Assembly (NCBI GenBank): GCA_947631715.1
Contig: CANRMK010000011.1
Span: 1-15,777 of the forward strand
DNA length: 15,777 nt
From: an uncultured Acetatifactor sp.
GTDB taxonomy: Bacteria; Bacillota; Clostridia; Lachnospirales; Lachnospiraceae
Direction of reading: 5' to 3'
Positions 14,604 through 15,777 of the stretch are shown here, in pieces (positions within the stretch are counted from its first letter, which is position 1; each line of letters opens with the position of its first letter). The position numbers and the translations under genes are program-made. The notes beneath the pieces are model-generated. The model did no database searches. It was given only the letters and a program-made list of their open reading frames with translations, and was not told the DNA's origin.

Positions 14604-14746
14604 CCATGTCAGCGTCTGACGGGCGTCGGCCATGGGACGGATCAAAAACTTTGCAGGAGACGCCGCAAGAAAGGTCAGAACAGCTGGACAGAGATAAAAT
14701 TCTTTGCAGTCCCGGACGCGGGAACTGCGGAAAGGCGTGACATACA
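14604..14746 (+). promoter_or_regulatory. Structured leader of the degV/fakB gene
   Basis: The leader contains CCATG (14604-14608) facing CATGG (14631-14635) around smaller stems, and then two similar elements. Each begins with CTTTGCAG (14649-14656 and 14702-14709) and ends in GAAAGG (14669-14674 and 14730-14735). The second folds into a strong hairpin, GCAGTCCCG (14706-14714) with CGGGAACTGC (14719-14728, one bulged A), and CTTT/AAAG can extend it. The 3' end holds the presumed ribosome binding site GGAAAGG. No T-tract follows, so control of translation rather than termination would be the natural reading. No known riboswitch class was recognised. Confidence 0.45.
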
Positions 14747-15625
14747 ATGTCGAAAGTAGCGGTTGTAACAGACAGCAACAGCGGTATCACCCAGATGGCC
14801 GGAAAGGAAATGGGAGTGTTCGTGCTGCCTATGCCTTTTATGATCGGCGAAGATACCTTTTATGAAGACATCAGCCTGACTCAGGAGGCGTTCTATGAAA
14901 AGCTGGGCGCCGGAGAGAACATCAGCACCAGCCAGCCCTCGCCGGAGTCGGTGCTCGAATTGTGGGACAGCGTGCTGAAAGAGTACGATGAACTGGTGCA
15001 TATTCCCATGAGCAGCGGACTGTCCGGTTCCTGTCAGAGTGCTATGATGCTGGCCGAGGATTATGACGGCAGGGTACAGGTAGTGAACAACCAGCGCATC
15101 TCCGTGACACAGAGACAGTCTGTCCTGGACGCTCTCGCGCTGGCGGAGAAAGGAAAGAACGCGGCGCAGATCAGGGAATATCTGGAAGAGGATAAATTCA
15201 ACAGCAGCATTTACATTATGCTGGACACCCTTTATTATCTGAAAAAAGGGGGCCGGATCACCCCGGCGGCCGCGGCCCTTGGGACGCTTCTTAAGTTAAA
15301 GCCGGTGCTTCAGATCCAGGGGGAGAAGCTGGACGCCTTTGCCAAGGCGCGGACCGTAAATCAGGGAAAGAGTATTATGATAAATGCCATCAGGAGCGAC
15401 ATTGAGAACCGTTTCGGCGGCTTCACCGAGGATAGGCATATCTGGCTGGAAATCGCCTACACAAAGGACCGGGCGGCGGCTGAGGAATTTGCCCAGGAGG
15501 TCTCCCAGGCCTTTCCGGGATACGATATCCACATGGATCCGCTGTCCTTGAGCGTGGCCTGCCACATCGGCCCCGGGGCGCTGGCTCTGGCCTGCTGTAA
15601 AAAGATCCCGGAGCGCCTGCAATAA
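14747..15625 (+). CDS. DegV family protein, probable fatty-acid-binding subunit FakB
   Basis: This is a 292-residue soluble protein of the DegV family. Members bind a fatty acid in a buried tunnel and present it to FakA. Diagnostic features are VVTDSNSGI (from residue 6), ISTSQPSPE (59-67), IPMSSGLSGSCQSA (86-99), YYLKKGGRI, and VACHIGPGALAL near the end with His273; Ser/His contacts to the lipid carboxyl are expected in the TSQPSP and HIGPG regions. It is complete and of usual length. FakA is encoded 2.4 kb upstream with recG between, which strengthens the FakB reading. The ribosome binding site GGAAAGG is about eleven bases from the ATG, rather far, and lies at the base of a hairpin. A terminator follows. 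Which fatty acids it binds cannot be told. Confidence 0.94.
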   Translation: MSKVAVVTDSNSGITQMAGKEMGVFVLPMPFMIGEDTFYEDISLTQEAFYEKLGAGENISTSQPSPESVLELWDSVLKEYDELVHIPMSSGLSGSCQSAMMLAEDYDGRVQVVNNQRISVTQRQSVLDALALAEKGKNAAQIREYLEEDKFNSSIYIMLDTLYYLKKGGRITPAAAALGTLLKLKPVLQIQGEKLDAFAKARTVNQGKSIMINAIRSDIENRFGGFTEDRHIWLEIAYTKDRAAAEEFAQEVSQAFPGYDIHMDPLSLSVACHIGPGALALACCKKIPERLQ

Positions 15626-15655
15626 GATTTAAATTCATAAAGACGAAAAAGGGCT

Positions 15656-15683
15656 GGGCAGAGGAGTAAAACCTCTGCCTTTT
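15656..15683 (+). terminator. Rho-independent terminator after the degV/fakB gene
   Basis: Stem GGCAGAGG (15657-15664) with CCTCTGCC (15672-15679), loop AGTAAAA, followed by TTTT (15680-15683). Confidence 0.85.
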
Positions 15684-15742
15684 CAATGCGGAAGTAACGG
15701 TTCAGCCATGCAGAAAAACATACACGGGGAACACTGGGAAAC

Positions 15743-15764
15743 TCAAGCGGGAAAAAACTTGACA
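15743..15764 (+). promoter_or_regulatory. Likely -35 region of the next transcription unit (cut by window end)
   Basis: A perfect TTGACA (15759-15764) follows an A-rich run near the end of the window; a -10 box 17 bases on would fall beyond it. A small inverted repeat TCAAG (15743-15747) and CTTGA (15758-15762) overlaps the box and might be an operator, or chance. Confidence 0.4.
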
Positions 15765-15777
15765 AAAGGTCTCGGGG

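Noticed and set aside
1..15777. Mobile element, prophage or defence system
   Set aside because: No transposase, integrase, phage, restriction, toxin-antitoxin or reverse transcriptase motifs were found; gene order and composition look like stable core chromosome.

Overview
The window is ordinary-looking chromosome from a spore-forming member of the Clostridia, most likely the family Lachnospiraceae. The reasons are: strong AGGAGG-type ribosome binding sites; a GC-rich base composition with Bacillota-type promoters (TTGACA/TATACT-like); a GerW sporulation gene beside a DUF2953 gene, as in Bacillus ytfI-ytfJ; and the block rpmB / asp23-like / fakA / recG, which matches Bacillus rpmB-yloU-yloV-recG. 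Genus and species cannot be decided from the sequence alone. I see no mobile element, integrase, phage gene, tRNA, rRNA or CRISPR array, and no gap without a gene exceeds 300 bases.

Layout. (1) 1-5149, plus strand: the end of a U32 'peptidase' that is probably an RNA-hydroxylation enzyme, then a SEDS glycosyltransferase (FtsW/RodA type) whose 3' end overlaps the start of its partner class B penicillin-binding protein; together the latter two form a peptidoglycan polymerase/crosslinker pair. (2) 5183-5728, plus: a NUDIX hydrolase with its own promoter and a terminator whose stem overlaps the stop codon. (3) 5757-6866, minus: an HD-GYP-domain protein in which the histidine of the HD pair is tyrosine. 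(4) 6970-9738, plus: an unrecognised 107-residue protein, a DUF2953 membrane protein with a 20-residue charged tandem repeat, GerW, a 46-residue membrane protein and a coiled-coil protein ending in an HPD J-domain, closed by a strong bidirectional terminator. (5) 9890-10177, minus: ribosomal protein L28 (rpmB). (6) 10348-12467, plus: an Asp23/YloU protein and fatty acid kinase FakA. (7) 12534-14591: recG. (8) 14572-15683: a DegV/FakB fatty-acid-binding protein with its own promoter and a long structured leader. The window ends in what looks like the -35 box of the next transcription unit.

How the genes work together. The SEDS/PBP pair builds cell wall. FakA and the DegV-type FakB together would phosphorylate exogenous fatty acids, with recG lying between them. 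DUF2953 and GerW are a conserved pair linked to sporulation or germination. I did not find a clear new multi-gene system. The items most worth a second look are the degenerate HD-GYP protein, the paired hairpins in the degV leader, the hairpin over the ribosome binding site of the unrecognised gene, the J-domain coiled-coil protein, and the tandem repeats in and after the DUF2953 gene.
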